In this document: positions 8,499 to 17,596 of the stretch, piece after piece
Position numbering within the stretch: the stretch's first letter is position 1
How the letters are laid out: every line of letters begins with the position of its first letter
Assembly: GCA_025357545.1 (NCBI GenBank)
Contig: JANXPB010000093.1
Coordinates: 1-44,708 of the forward strand
Direction: 5' to 3'
DNA length: 44,708 nt
Source: Holophagaceae bacterium
GTDB lineage: Bacteria > Acidobacteriota > Holophagae > Holophagales > Holophagaceae
Program-made: the position numbers and the translations under genes
Notes under the pieces: model-generated
The model's input: the letters and a program-made list of their open reading frames with translations, nothing else
Databases searched by the model: none
Told to the model about the DNA's origin: nothing

Positions 8499-11429
8499 AT
8501 GAACCGAATCATTCCCCGCATGGGCCTGACAGCTCTTGCCCTCATCGCTGGGTCGGCAGCCCTCGTGGCCCAGGAATCCACCACCACGGGATCGATCCTT
8601 GGGACTGTGGTCGATCAGAACCGCAAACCTGTTTCTGGGGCGCGCGTGCTGGTGGACGGCATCCGCGGGCAAATGAACTTTGTGTCGGATGCCGCAGGCA
8701 CATTTCGCGCACCCAACCTGATCCCCGGACGCTACAGCGTAACGGTCACTGCGAATGGTTTCCAATCCACCGGCAAGCAGGTGGTTGACGTCCAACTCGG
8801 CCAGCGTTCCCCCATCACCTTCCGACTCGCCCCCATCAGTTCCGCGGTGGTTGAAGTGATCGCGACGGCCAATGTCCTGGACGCGGCCGTAGTGACCAGC
8901 GGCACGACGTTCAGCACTGAGCAGTTCAGCACCATGCCCCTCGGCCGCTCTTTTACCTCGATCGCCTCCTTGGCCCCGGGTGTGGTCGATGGCGGCGGCA
9001 CCGGAGCCGGCAACCCCTCCATTTCGGGTGGATCCGGCCTTGAAAACCAGTACGTGATCGACGGCGCCAACACCACCAATACCGGCTTCGGCGGCAGCGG
9101 TTCCTTCTCCATCATTTACGGCTCCCTGGGCACCGGCATCAACTCGGACTTCATCCAGGACGTCCAGGTCAAGAGCTTCGCCATGGAGGCCGAGTATGGT
9201 CAAACCACGGGCGGCATCATCAACGCCATTACCAAATCCGGTTCCAATACCTTCGAGGGCAGCGCCTTCGCCTTCTTGGACCTGGACGGGCTCCAGGCGT
9301 CAGACCGGCTGGTCCATAAGGTTGACGGCCAGGAGCGGCCAACCTTCAAATCGGATACCCGGCAGGAACTGGGATTCACCGTCTCCGGTCCCCTGATCAA
9401 GGACAAACTTTTCTATTTCATCGGATACAACCCTGTCTCCCAAAGTCTGAAGCAAGTCGCTCCATTCGCCTCGGATGGTACGCGCTATGCGCTTTCGGGT
9501 CAGACCCTGGACCAGAAGACCACCAACAATTCCTACTACGGCAAGCTGCAGTGGCAGATATCCAGTAATCACCAGTTGGAACTCAGTGTCTTTGGGGATC
9601 CAGGCAAGCGGGCACTTGGCCCTAGCGATAGCGTTTTCAGTACCTACCGGGGCACCGAAGGCAAATTCACGGAACTGAAATTTGGCAGCCAGACCCTGAC
9701 GTTGAAATATAACGCCACCTTCATGAACGAGTACTTCCTGGAAGCCCGCCTCACGAGTTCCACGAACGATTTTAAAACCGCCGTCTCCCCGTTGGGCAAT
9801 TCCGAATGGCAGGTGCGGGATACCGCCAATGGATTGAACGATGCCTCGACGAATTCGGCCGGACTCTTTGAGCAGAACTTGAAGGGCGAAAACAAGCAGT
9901 ACGATCTTAAGCTGACCCGAACTTGGGGCAACTTCGATCTCAAGGCCGGCTACCTGCACGAGGATGTGACCTACAGCTCCTTCCTGCAGCGTTCCGGTCC
10001 CCTCGGCTTCGTCGATCCACACTCTGGGGTGGTCTTTCAACAGGGCCTCCGGATTGACATCCGGTATGGCTCCATCAATGGGGGCCCTGCCGGCACTCCC
10101 TACTACCGCATCACCCGAGGCGATACCTCGAATCCCAAGATCACCACCAAGACAAAATACGATGCCTACTTCTTACAGACCTCCATTCGGGCGGACCGGC
10201 TGAACTTCAAGCTGGGCGTGCGCATGGAAGGCCAGGAGATGAGCGGCAATCAATCCTCCTACAAGTTCAAACCGAGCGACAACATTGCCCCCCGCCTGGG
10301 TGTCACCTACGACATGAACGGCGATGGCAAATCAAAGCTATATGCTTTCTTCGGCCGCTACTTTGAGAAGGTCCCCAACGACATCGCGGTGCGCTCCTTC
10401 TCCAATGAAACGGGTGTGAATCGGTCGGATTTCCGGACCCTGGGCCCCGGATTCAATAGCCTTTCGAATCCGATCTTGAATGGAACTCCCGTGGTGGATG
10501 ACGGTGGAACCGCCATCACCACTATTCACTACCGCACCACCGGTGATCAGACGACCCTGGTCGTTCCCGGCACGAAGTCCATGTACCAAGATGAAGTGGT
10601 CTTCGGTTTCGATTCCGAGCTCAAGAACGGGGTCACCCTCAGCAACCGCTTCATCTACCGGAAGCTAGGGCGGATCCTGGAGGACATGTCCCTAGATGGC
10701 GACAGCTACTTCATCGCCAACCCCGGCGAGAACAACGGCGCCATCGCCGCTCTCACTGGGTTCACCGGTGTGGCCACCTTCCCGGCCCCCACTCGCAACT
10801 ACTACGCCTTCGAATTCGAGCTCCGCAAATCTTCGGCCACCTGGAACGCCTTCATGAACATGCGCCTCTCCAAGCTGGAAGGCAATTATGAGGGCCTGTA
10901 CCGCAATGACAACGGCCAGTCCGATCCCAACATTTCCAGCCTCTACGACCTTCCCGTCGAATTGCTGGCGGATCCCGCCCGCGGCCTCACTGGCCGGGAA
11001 CAGTTCCTGGTGGGCGCCCTGCCCTCGGATCGCACTCTGGTGATCAATACGGGCGGCAGCTACACCTTCGACATGGGTCTCAATGTCGGCTTCACGGCCC
11101 GCTACCAGACGGGCACCCCGATCACCTCCTACCTGGCCCATCCTGTGTATGAGAATGCGGGTGAAATTCCAGTCTACGGTCGTGGCGTGGAAGGCCGCCT
11201 CCCGGCACGTTTCCTCCTGGACTTGGCCGCTCAGTATTCCTTCAAGCTGGGTGGAACCAAGCGGCTGACCTTCATCGCTAATGTCTTCAACTTCTTCAAC
11301 CAGCAGAAGATCACTTCAATGGACACGAACGTGGATGTGGGCATTAATACCGTCAATCCCAACTACATGACCCCGAGCTCCTACGACCCAGGTCGGCGCA
11401 CTCGGCTAGGCGTGAAGTTCAGCTTCTAG
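8499..11429 (+). CDS. Oar-like TonB-dependent receptor with N-terminal carboxypeptidase-regulatory-like domain
   Basis: 976 aa: signal peptide, TGSILGTVVDQNRKPVSGARVLVDGI...AGTFRAPNLIPGRYSVTVTANGFQ, plug, barrel ending RRTRLGVKFSF. RBS-like gaggag upstream. Confidence 0.92.
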   Translation: MNRIIPRMGLTALALIAGSAALVAQESTTTGSILGTVVDQNRKPVSGARVLVDGIRGQMNFVSDAAGTFRAPNLIPGRYSVTVTANGFQSTGKQVVDVQLGQRSPITFRLAPISSAVVEVIATANVLDAAVVTSGTTFSTEQFSTMPLGRSFTSIASLAPGVVDGGGTGAGNPSISGGSGLENQYVIDGANTTNTGFGGSGSFSIIYGSLGTGINSDFIQDVQVKSFAMEAEYGQTTGGIINAITKSGSNTFEGSAFAFLDLDGLQASDRLVHKVDGQERPTFKSDTRQELGFTVSGPLIKDKLFYFIGYNPVSQSLKQVAPFASDGTRYALSGQTLDQKTTNNSYYGKLQWQISSNHQLELSVFGDPGKRALGPSDSVFSTYRGTEGKFTELKFGSQTLTLKYNATFMNEYFLEARLTSSTNDFKTAVSPLGNSEWQVRDTANGLNDASTNSAGLFEQNLKGENKQYDLKLTRTWGNFDLKAGYLHEDVTYSSFLQRSGPLGFVDPHSGVVFQQGLRIDIRYGSINGGPAGTPYYRITRGDTSNPKITTKTKYDAYFLQTSIRADRLNFKLGVRMEGQEMSGNQSSYKFKPSDNIAPRLGVTYDMNGDGKSKLYAFFGRYFEKVPNDIAVRSFSNETGVNRSDFRTLGPGFNSLSNPILNGTPVVDDGGTAITTIHYRTTGDQTTLVVPGTKSMYQDEVVFGFDSELKNGVTLSNRFIYRKLGRILEDMSLDGDSYFIANPGENNGAIAALTGFTGVATFPAPTRNYYAFEFELRKSSATWNAFMNMRLSKLEGNYEGLYRNDNGQSDPNISSLYDLPVELLADPARGLTGREQFLVGALPSDRTLVINTGGSYTFDMGLNVGFTARYQTGTPITSYLAHPVYENAGEIPVYGRGVEGRLPARFLLDLAAQYSFKLGGTKRLTFIANVFNFFNQQKITSMDTNVDVGINTVNPNYMTPSSYDPGRRTRLGVKFSF

Positions 11430-11447
11430 TCCAGACTGTATTCCTAA

Positions 11448-11477
11448 CGAGGGGAGGGGCGACCCTCCCCTCGTTTT
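11448..11477 (+). terminator. rho-independent terminator after TonB receptor 2
   Basis: cgaggggaggg gcga ccctcccctcg tttt. Confidence 0.85.
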
Positions 11478-11496
11478 GTGTGCACAAGCTGGAAGC

Positions 11497-12228
11497 CTAC
11501 ATCCCCAGCACTTCCTTCACCTTTGGTGTGGCGCTGCGGCTGACTTCCAGGTCTTGGCCTTCGGCGACCCGCACGGAGGCGCGGCCTCCTTCAAGGGGCT
11601 TGAGGCCCAGCACGGCTTCGGGGCGCAGCAGCAGGTGGCGCTGGATCCGCAGCAGGTTCGCGGCCGGAAAGGCGGCTTCCACTTCCGCCAGGCTGGTCCA
11701 GCTGGTGCGATGGCGTTGGCCTGCGGCCACGGCATAGACGATCTCGGTTTCGACTTCGAAATGGGAGGTCTTCTTCAAATCGAGGAAGACGACACCTTCG
11801 CCGGCCTTCACCGGGAAACGCGTGCTGCCGGGGAGCAGCTGCTGTAATTCCAGCCCACTTCGCTTGGGCACCCGGCCATCCCGCAGCCGCTGCAGGGCTC
11901 GTTCCAGGCGGTCCGCCGCGATGGGTTTCAGGATGTAGTCCACCGCGGCAGTGTCGAAGGCCCGCACCGCATGTTCGCTGAAGGCCGTGACGAAAACCAC
12001 CGGGATGGGCTGGGGGATTTCAGCGGCCACTTCCAGCCCTGTGGCGCCGGGCATCTGGATGTCCAGGAACAGGGCGTCCAAGGCTGGCGCGGTCTTCAGC
12101 CACTCCAGCAGCGCCAGGCCATCCGGCAGCTCCGCCAGCACCTCGCAGCCCGCCTCTTTGAGCAGCCGGGACAGGCGCGAGCGCGCCAGAGGTTCATCAT
12201 CCGCCAGTGCCACTCTCATGTTGCTCAT
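11497..12228 (-). CDS. LytTR-family response regulator
   Basis: MSNMRVALADDEPLARSRLSRLLKEAGCEV...DALFLDIQMPGATGLEVAAEI receiver domain plus C-terminal LytTR DNA-binding region (LLRIQRHLLLRPEAVLGLKPLEGGRASVRVAEGQDLEVSRSATPKVKEVL). Confidence 0.93.
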   Translation of the reverse strand: MSNMRVALADDEPLARSRLSRLLKEAGCEVLAELPDGLALLEWLKTAPALDALFLDIQMPGATGLEVAAEIPQPIPVVFVTAFSEHAVRAFDTAAVDYILKPIAADRLERALQRLRDGRVPKRSGLELQQLLPGSTRFPVKAGEGVVFLDLKKTSHFEVETEIVYAVAAGQRHRTSWTSLAEVEAAFPAANLLRIQRHLLLRPEAVLGLKPLEGGRASVRVAEGQDLEVSRSATPKVKEVLGM

Positions 12229-13292
12229 CAGGCCACCCCCAAGGCTCGTGTCTCGATTCGGAAACCCGCCCGAACCCAGCCATTTTCACTTTCCAGGATG
12301 ACGGAACTCTGCGCGGGAAAGTGCAACTGCAGACGCTCGGTAAGGTTCTGAAGGCCCACGCCCTTCCGGCCGCCTTTGGACACAATCTCGCCTTGGTTCT
12401 CCACGCGCACTTCCACATCGCCCAGCACCTTCCGGCAGACGATGTAGATTTTTGAAATCTCCACCCGTTGTGAAAGGCCATGCTTGATGGCGTTTTCAAC
12501 CAGAGGCTGGAGCATCAGGGGCGGCACCATGATGGAATTCAGGTTGTCATCCCATTCCCAGATGACGTGCAAGCGGTCGCCCAGACGTAATTTCTCCACC
12601 GCCAGGAAGCGCTCCACCAGCCTGACTTCCTCCTTCAGGGGGATCCACGCGAGCCGGCCGGTGTCCAGCACCATGCGGTATAGCTCTGCCAGGTCCAGGA
12701 TGCCCTGTTCGGCGGCCACGGGGTCCTGACGCACCAGCTCGGCCAAGCCGTTCAGCGCATTGAAGAGCACGTGGGGCGACAGCTGGTGCTGCAGCGCCCG
12801 GTCCTGGGCGGATTTGGCTTGGTCGGCCGCCAGCTTGTGCTCGGTTTCGCTGACTTCCCCGGTAGCAATGAAAAAGCCCACCAGGGTCATGAAGGGCACC
12901 AGGATCACGCCATTGACCGCCGCCGATACCCAGAGGTCATGCAGCTTGACCGCCTGGCTCATGTCGATCAGGACAACATCAACCTCGACGTACAGCAGGA
13001 CGGCGATGCTGTTCACCACGACAGATTGCAGGGTGCCCCGGATGATCCCAGCGATGGGGCGCCCATCGCCGGTGTAGCGCCACGCCAGGGGCGCGGTCCA
13101 GGTGAACCCCATGGAAACGAAGATGGGGACCAGCACCGCGCCCGCCAGGGTGAGCGGATGGTTCAGCTGCTGGTGCCAGAAAATCCAGCTGCGCAGGAGG
13201 ACGAAGGGCGCGGCGAAGCCCAGGATCGTTGCCCAGGTCCAGGGCCGGGTGATGCGCTCCCATAGATTTCGTTCCAGGTCCACCTTCTTCAT
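12228..13292 (-). CDS. LytS-like sensor histidine kinase (His_kinase family)
   Basis: From MKKVDLERNLWERITRP: TM segments, then QLSPHVLFNALNGLAELVRQDP phosphoacceptor motif and ATPase motif MVPPLMLQPLVENAIKHG. Stop overlaps the regulator start. ATG at 13292 chosen over the longer ORF. Confidence 0.9.
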   Translation of the reverse strand: MKKVDLERNLWERITRPWTWATILGFAAPFVLLRSWIFWHQQLNHPLTLAGAVLVPIFVSMGFTWTAPLAWRYTGDGRPIAGIIRGTLQSVVVNSIAVLLYVEVDVVLIDMSQAVKLHDLWVSAAVNGVILVPFMTLVGFFIATGEVSETEHKLAADQAKSAQDRALQHQLSPHVLFNALNGLAELVRQDPVAAEQGILDLAELYRMVLDTGRLAWIPLKEEVRLVERFLAVEKLRLGDRLHVIWEWDDNLNSIMVPPLMLQPLVENAIKHGLSQRVEISKIYIVCRKVLGDVEVRVENQGEIVSKGGRKGVGLQNLTERLQLHFPAQSSVILESENGWVRAGFRIETRALGVA

Positions 13293-13540
13293 GGCTTGAA
13301 CACTGGGGCGAAACGGGTGGCCAGAAGGCGCCGGATGCTCCCGGGGAGTCCCCAAGCCGACCCCACCCGGAAGGTCGGAGTGTCCGGTGGCGCATCGTTG
13401 GCATCGTCGCCCCACTGGTGCATCCGCCCTCCGATGGAATTCCAGACTCCACCATAGCGCCGGGGTTGACCGGCACGGGCCGAGTCCGCTCAGTGGGCCG
13501 ATGGCCCCGCCCATCGGTGACAATGGTGCTGGGAGCCGCC

Positions 13541-13900
13541 ATGAATTTTTTCCGCCGCTTGTTCCGGTCCAAGTCCACCTCAATTTTGGAGCCTCAGTTC
13601 GATGCTTCCGTGGCCCAGCGGCTGGCCGCCGCCGGCAAGGATCCCCACCGGGTGGAGGCCATCCCCGCCGCTCTCCTGGAGATGCCCGCCAAACCTGCCC
13701 TCCCGGGCTTCGCGGGCTTGGTGCGGCTGGAACTGACCCTCGACGTCGCAGGGAAAGTCCGCGCGGTGCAGATGGACGGCGCGCCCTTCGACCAAGTCTC
13801 GACACTGGAAACCTGGGCGGAGCAATGGGCTTTCACTCCTGCGAAGATGGAAGGAGAAGCCCATCCCTGCCGGATGGTCTTCGAAATCACTTGGTCCTGA
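13541..13900 (+). CDS. hypothetical protein, possible TonB C-terminal-like fold
   Basis: MNFFRRLFRSKSTSILEPQFDASVAQRLAA...GLVRLELTLDVAGKVRAVQMDGAPFDQVSTLETWAEQWAFTPAKMEGEAHPCRMVFEITWS. The 'V.F.PA...G.P' region is TonB-like, but this is weak. Confidence 0.6.
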   Translation: MNFFRRLFRSKSTSILEPQFDASVAQRLAAAGKDPHRVEAIPAALLEMPAKPALPGFAGLVRLELTLDVAGKVRAVQMDGAPFDQVSTLETWAEQWAFTPAKMEGEAHPCRMVFEITWS

Positions 13901-13906
13901 GGCCCT

Positions 13907-14446
13907 ATGAGCTACCTGCTTTTCTCCCTTGCCACCCTGTCCCTGATTGCGGCGCCGCCCGCGGAAAGGAAGAAGCCCATGTCCTTCTTCGAAATGACCG
14001 TAACCAAGCTGGATGGCAAGCCGGAATCCCTGGCGGCCTATAAGGGCAAAGTCGTGTTGGCCGTGAACGTCGCATCTGAATGCGGCTACACGCCCCAATA
14101 TGAGGGCCTGCAGATGCTTTATACCGACTACAAGGATCGCGGTCTGGTGGTGTTGGGCTTCCCCTGCAACCAGTTCGGCGGCCAAGAGCCCGGCAGCGCC
14201 GAGCAGATCCAGTCCTTCTGCTCCACAAAATTCCATGTGAACTTTCCCCTGTTCGAGAAGCTCGATGTGAAGGGCTCGAATCAAGCGCCTGTCTACGCTT
14301 TCTTGACCGCCAAGCACGGCGAACCCGCCTGGAATTTCCACAAATATCTGATCGGCAAGGATGGCCAGGTGATCGCCGCCTTCAAGAGCGGGGTGACCCC
14401 GGAAGGCTCCGAATTGCGTGGGGCCATCGAGGCCGCCCTGAAGTAA
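13907..14446 (+). CDS. glutathione peroxidase family protein, exported
   Basis: Signal peptide, then VVLAVNVASECGYTPQYEGLQMLYTDYKDRGLVVLGFPCNQFGGQEPGS...WNFHKYLIGKDGQVI motifs. Confidence 0.95.
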   Translation: MSYLLFSLATLSLIAAPPAERKKPMSFFEMTVTKLDGKPESLAAYKGKVVLAVNVASECGYTPQYEGLQMLYTDYKDRGLVVLGFPCNQFGGQEPGSAEQIQSFCSTKFHVNFPLFEKLDVKGSNQAPVYAFLTAKHGEPAWNFHKYLIGKDGQVIAAFKSGVTPEGSELRGAIEAALK

Positions 14447-14461
14447 CCCATCACCTGGACG

Positions 14462-15076
14462 ATGGACGCCCACCTGCCCTTTCGTGAACAGCACAAGCTG
14501 CGTCTGGGCTGGATGCCCTGGCTCTATTTCAACTTGAAAGAGCGGCACCGCGCCTGGGCCGAGCTCTGGCAGCGGGAAACCCAGCGGCACCTCATGGCCG
14601 TGGAGACCGTGGAGATCGCCGAGGGTTGTTTCATCGCACCCAGTGCGCGGATCTTCGGCGAACCGGGGAGGGCCGTGGTCATCGGGTCCGGTTGTGCCAT
14701 TGCCGCTGAAGCCTTCCTTCATGGCCCGATCACACTGGCAGCGAATGTCAGCATCAATGCCCGGGCCAGCCTGGATGGAGGCGCCAAGGGCATCACCATC
14801 GGCCGCGACACCCGCATCGCGGCGGGGGCCGTGATCTATGCCTTCGACCACGGCCTGGATCCGGAGCGGTCCATCCGCAGCCAGCCTGTGACCTCCAAGG
14901 GCATCAACATTGGTGAGGATGTGTGGGTGGGGGCCAATGCCGGCATCACCGATGGCGTGACCATTGGCGACCACGCGGTGGTGGCCATGGGCGCGGTGGT
15001 CACCCGGGATGTTCCGGATTACGCCATCGTCGCAGGCGTGCCGGCGCAGATCATAGGCGACCGCCGCGCCCGTTGA
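14462..15076 (+). CDS. left-handed beta-helix acyl/acetyltransferase
   Basis: Hexapeptide repeats [21 protein letters not shown]...[52 protein letters not shown]. Confidence 0.9.
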   Translation: MDAHLPFREQHKLRLGWMPWLYFNLKERHRAWAELWQRETQRHLMAVETVEIAEGCFIAPSARIFGEPGRAVVIGSGCAIAAEAFLHGPITLAANVSINARASLDGGAKGITIGRDTRIAAGAVIYAFDHGLDPERSIRSQPVTSKGINIGEDVWVGANAGITDGVTIGDHAVVAMGAVVTRDVPDYAIVAGVPAQIIGDRRAR

Positions 15077-15231
15077 AAGCTACAACAACCATGGCGCCAA
15101 GGGTTGCAAAACGCTTTGGAATCTCGCCTCAACCTTTGCCATCTCCTGCTTTCAAAGGTGTTTGTACTCTGGCACGGCCAGTGATTACATGCACGTGGGC
15201 AAACCTACCGCCCCGATCCCAAGGAGATCCC

Positions 15232-15576
15232 ATGAACACCATCACCAAGCGTCTGGCCCTCATCGTCGTCGGCACCCTCATCAGTGGCGCGGCGCTCGTC
15301 GCCCAGGAAACCAGCACGCCCAAGCGCGAAGCCCAGGTGGAACGCCGGGCCGACCGCCAGCAGAAGCGCATCGCCCAGGGCGTGAAGAGCGGCCAGCTCA
15401 CCCCCAAGGAGACCATCAATCTCGAGAAGCGTGAGAGCAAGCTGAACAAGGACATCGCCAAGGCCGAGGCCGACGGCAAGATCACCAAGAAAGAGCAGAC
15501 CAAGTTGAACAAGGAAGAGAACAAGGATTCCAAGAAGATCTACCGCAAAAAGCACAACGCCCGTACCCAGAAATAA
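15232..15576 (+). CDS. small exported charged repeat protein, uncharacterised
   Basis: Signal peptide MNTITKRLALIVVGTLISGAALVAQ, then Lys/Arg/Glu-rich two-repeat helical region. RBS-like aaggag upstream. Confidence 0.75.
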   Translation: MNTITKRLALIVVGTLISGAALVAQETSTPKREAQVERRADRQQKRIAQGVKSGQLTPKETINLEKRESKLNKDIAKAEADGKITKKEQTKLNKEENKDSKKIYRKKHNARTQK

Positions 15577-15681
15577 CCCCTGAACAAATAGCGGGAGGTG
15601 TCCCCCTTCCTCCCGCCTGGGCGGGGCAGCGTGAACCGCTTCCCCGCCCTTTTTCCATTTCCTGTCGACCCTGGAGGTCCC

Positions 15682-15894
15682 ATGCGCTCCCTTCTACTGG
15701 CCGGTTTCGCCGCTCTGTTGGCGGCACCTCTCTCCGCCCACGGCTGCGGCCCCCGCGTCGTGGTGCGTGGCGGGTTCTGGGCTCCTCGCCCCCTCGTGGT
15801 GTTGCGCCCCGCGCCCATCTGCCTCGAGCCCGCCCCGGTGGTGATCTACCACCACGGCTATGGCCACCGCCACGGCTGGCGCCGCCGATGGTAA
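15682..15894 (+). CDS. small exported His/Arg-rich hypothetical protein
   Basis: MRSLLLAGFAALLAAPLSAHGCGPRVVVRGGFWAPRPLVVLRPAPICLEPAPVVIYHHGYGHRHGWRRRW; RBS-like ggagg upstream. Confidence 0.65.
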   Translation: MRSLLLAGFAALLAAPLSAHGCGPRVVVRGGFWAPRPLVVLRPAPICLEPAPVVIYHHGYGHRHGWRRRW

Positions 15895-15960
15895 GCCGTC
15901 GGAAAAAATAACTAGGCCATTTCGATAGGGAACCGGCATAAGGGGCTGTATCAAACCAAC

Positions 15961-15985
15961 CAGAACTGCGCTGGTTATTTTGTAA
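15961..15985 (+). terminator. possible weak rho-independent terminator
   Basis: aaccag aactgcg ctggtt attttg: short 6-bp stem followed by a T-rich tract. Confidence 0.4.
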
Positions 15986-16074
15986 CGGACCCTAAGACCG
16001 ACTATCGCCGCCCAAGCGCGGGGGCTTCTGCGGGATTACACTCAAGGCAGTACTTCCCCCTGGAGTCATGCCTC

Positions 16075-16626
16075 GTGCCTGTGGACACGCCCACCTTTTG
16101 TCCAGCGACCCTCGGTTGGCCACTGCCCGAAGGCCGCCCGGGGGGGCCGACCCAAGAGGACCAACGCGGCCTGCTGGCGGCCCTAGCCACCACCCGTCTT
16201 GATTGGGGCACCTTGGGCCCGCACTTGGCCTTCGATCCCAGCGGCTATGTGCGGCGGCGGCTCTTCCTGAATAATTCCTGGGAGATCCTGCTGCTCTGCT
16301 GGCTGCCGGGCCACCACACCGCGCTGCACGACCACGGCGCCTCCTGGGGCAGCACCCTCGTGGTCCTGGGCGACTTGGTGGAAACCACCTACCGGTGGCA
16401 GGGCCAGGGCATCCCTTTAGAGAAGACCGGGGACAACCAGCTGGGCGAGCGGCAGATCACCGTGGAGACCCACGACACCATCCACGTGGTATCCAATCGC
16501 TCCGCTGCCCCAGCCGTAAGCCTGCATCTCTACAGCCCCCCCTTGAAATACCTCCACGCCTATGACTTGGAGAGCGGTGAGCAGAACTACGTGGAACCCA
16601 GCGAGAGCCGCTTCTACACGCGCTGA
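16075..16626 (+). CDS. cysteine dioxygenase family protein
   Basis: GTG start; cupin motif HTALHDHGASWGSTLVVLGDLVETTYRW and HDTIHVVSNRSAAPAVSLHLYSPPLKYLHAYD. Confidence 0.88.
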   Translation: MPVDTPTFCPATLGWPLPEGRPGGPTQEDQRGLLAALATTRLDWGTLGPHLAFDPSGYVRRRLFLNNSWEILLLCWLPGHHTALHDHGASWGSTLVVLGDLVETTYRWQGQGIPLEKTGDNQLGERQITVETHDTIHVVSNRSAAPAVSLHLYSPPLKYLHAYDLESGEQNYVEPSESRFYTR

Positions 16627-16628
16627 TA

Positions 16629-17573
16629 TCAAGCGATCCAGCCCCAGAGAATCGCGCCCAGGGTGGCGGTAGCGACAATGAACCAAAGGGCCACACCCTG
16701 GATGAGGGGCCGCGCACCGACCTTCTTCAGCGCCTCCCGGGTGATGCCGCAGCCCAGTAGGAAGAGCGTCAGCACCAGCAGGCGATGGGCGATTTCGTTC
16801 ACGACATGGCCCGCGGTTTTCAGCCCGGGTACGAAGGTGACCAGGGCCGCCGCCAGTAGGAAACCCAGGATGAACCAGGGCCGTTTGGCCTTGGGGCGCA
16901 GCTCTGCAGCGGACTGCCCCCGGAGCCGGACGTGCAGCATGCCCACGCCGAAGGCCACCGGCACGATCCACAGGGCCCGCGCCAGCTTGGTGGAGGTGGC
17001 CACCAATTCCGCCACAGGCCCGAAGGCGGCGCCCGCGGCCACGACGGAACTGGTGTCGTGGATGGCGAGGGCAGCCCATAATCCGAACGGCCGCTCCGCC
17101 ATGTGGAAGTAGTGGCCGATCACGGGGAACAAGATCAGCGCCAGGGCGTTCAACAAAAAGACTGTGGCCAAGGCTACGGAGGTATCCTCGTCCCCGGCGT
17201 GGATCACCGGCGCCACAGCGGCGATGGCACTGCCGCCGCAGATGGCGGTGCCCACGGAAATCAACATGGAGGTAGCGCCTGCCACCCCCAAGCGCCGGCC
17301 CAGGTAAAGGCCCACTCCAAGCGCGAAGGCGATGCCCACGGCCGTGTAGGCGAACCCTTGCAGGCCCACCTTGCCCACCTCCACCAGGTTCATGCCCGCC
17401 CCCAGCCCCACCACCGACCAGGCCAGCAGCTTGGGAGTCAAGGGCTTGGTGAGGGCGGCATAGGGGTTCCCGAAGGCCAGCGCCAATAGGATCCCCAGCA
17501 CCAGCGCGGCCCAGGCCGGCACCATGGGCAGCAAGGATAGGATCGCCAGGAGCGGGAGCAGGATTTTGGCCAT
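16629..17573 (-). CDS. YeiH family putative sulfate exporter
   Basis: 314 aa polytopic protein with GISTAICGGSAIAAVAPVI-like segment (VGTAICGGSAIAAVAPVIHAGDEDTSVALATVFLLNALALILFPVIGHYFHM), as in the YeiH family. Confidence 0.9.
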   Translation of the reverse strand: MAKILLPLLAILSLLPMVPAWAALVLGILLALAFGNPYAALTKPLTPKLLAWSVVGLGAGMNLVEVGKVGLQGFAYTAVGIAFALGVGLYLGRRLGVAGATSMLISVGTAICGGSAIAAVAPVIHAGDEDTSVALATVFLLNALALILFPVIGHYFHMAERPFGLWAALAIHDTSSVVAAGAAFGPVAELVATSTKLARALWIVPVAFGVGMLHVRLRGQSAAELRPKAKRPWFILGFLLAAALVTFVPGLKTAGHVVNEIAHRLLVLTLFLLGCGITREALKKVGARPLIQGVALWFIVATATLGAILWGWIA

Positions 17574-17596
17574 CTACCCAGTGTGACGGAGGCGGG

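Noticed and set aside
13580-14974. 464-aa minus-strand ORF across glutathione peroxidase and acetyltransferase
   Set aside because: Antisense shadow of two well-supported plus-strand genes.
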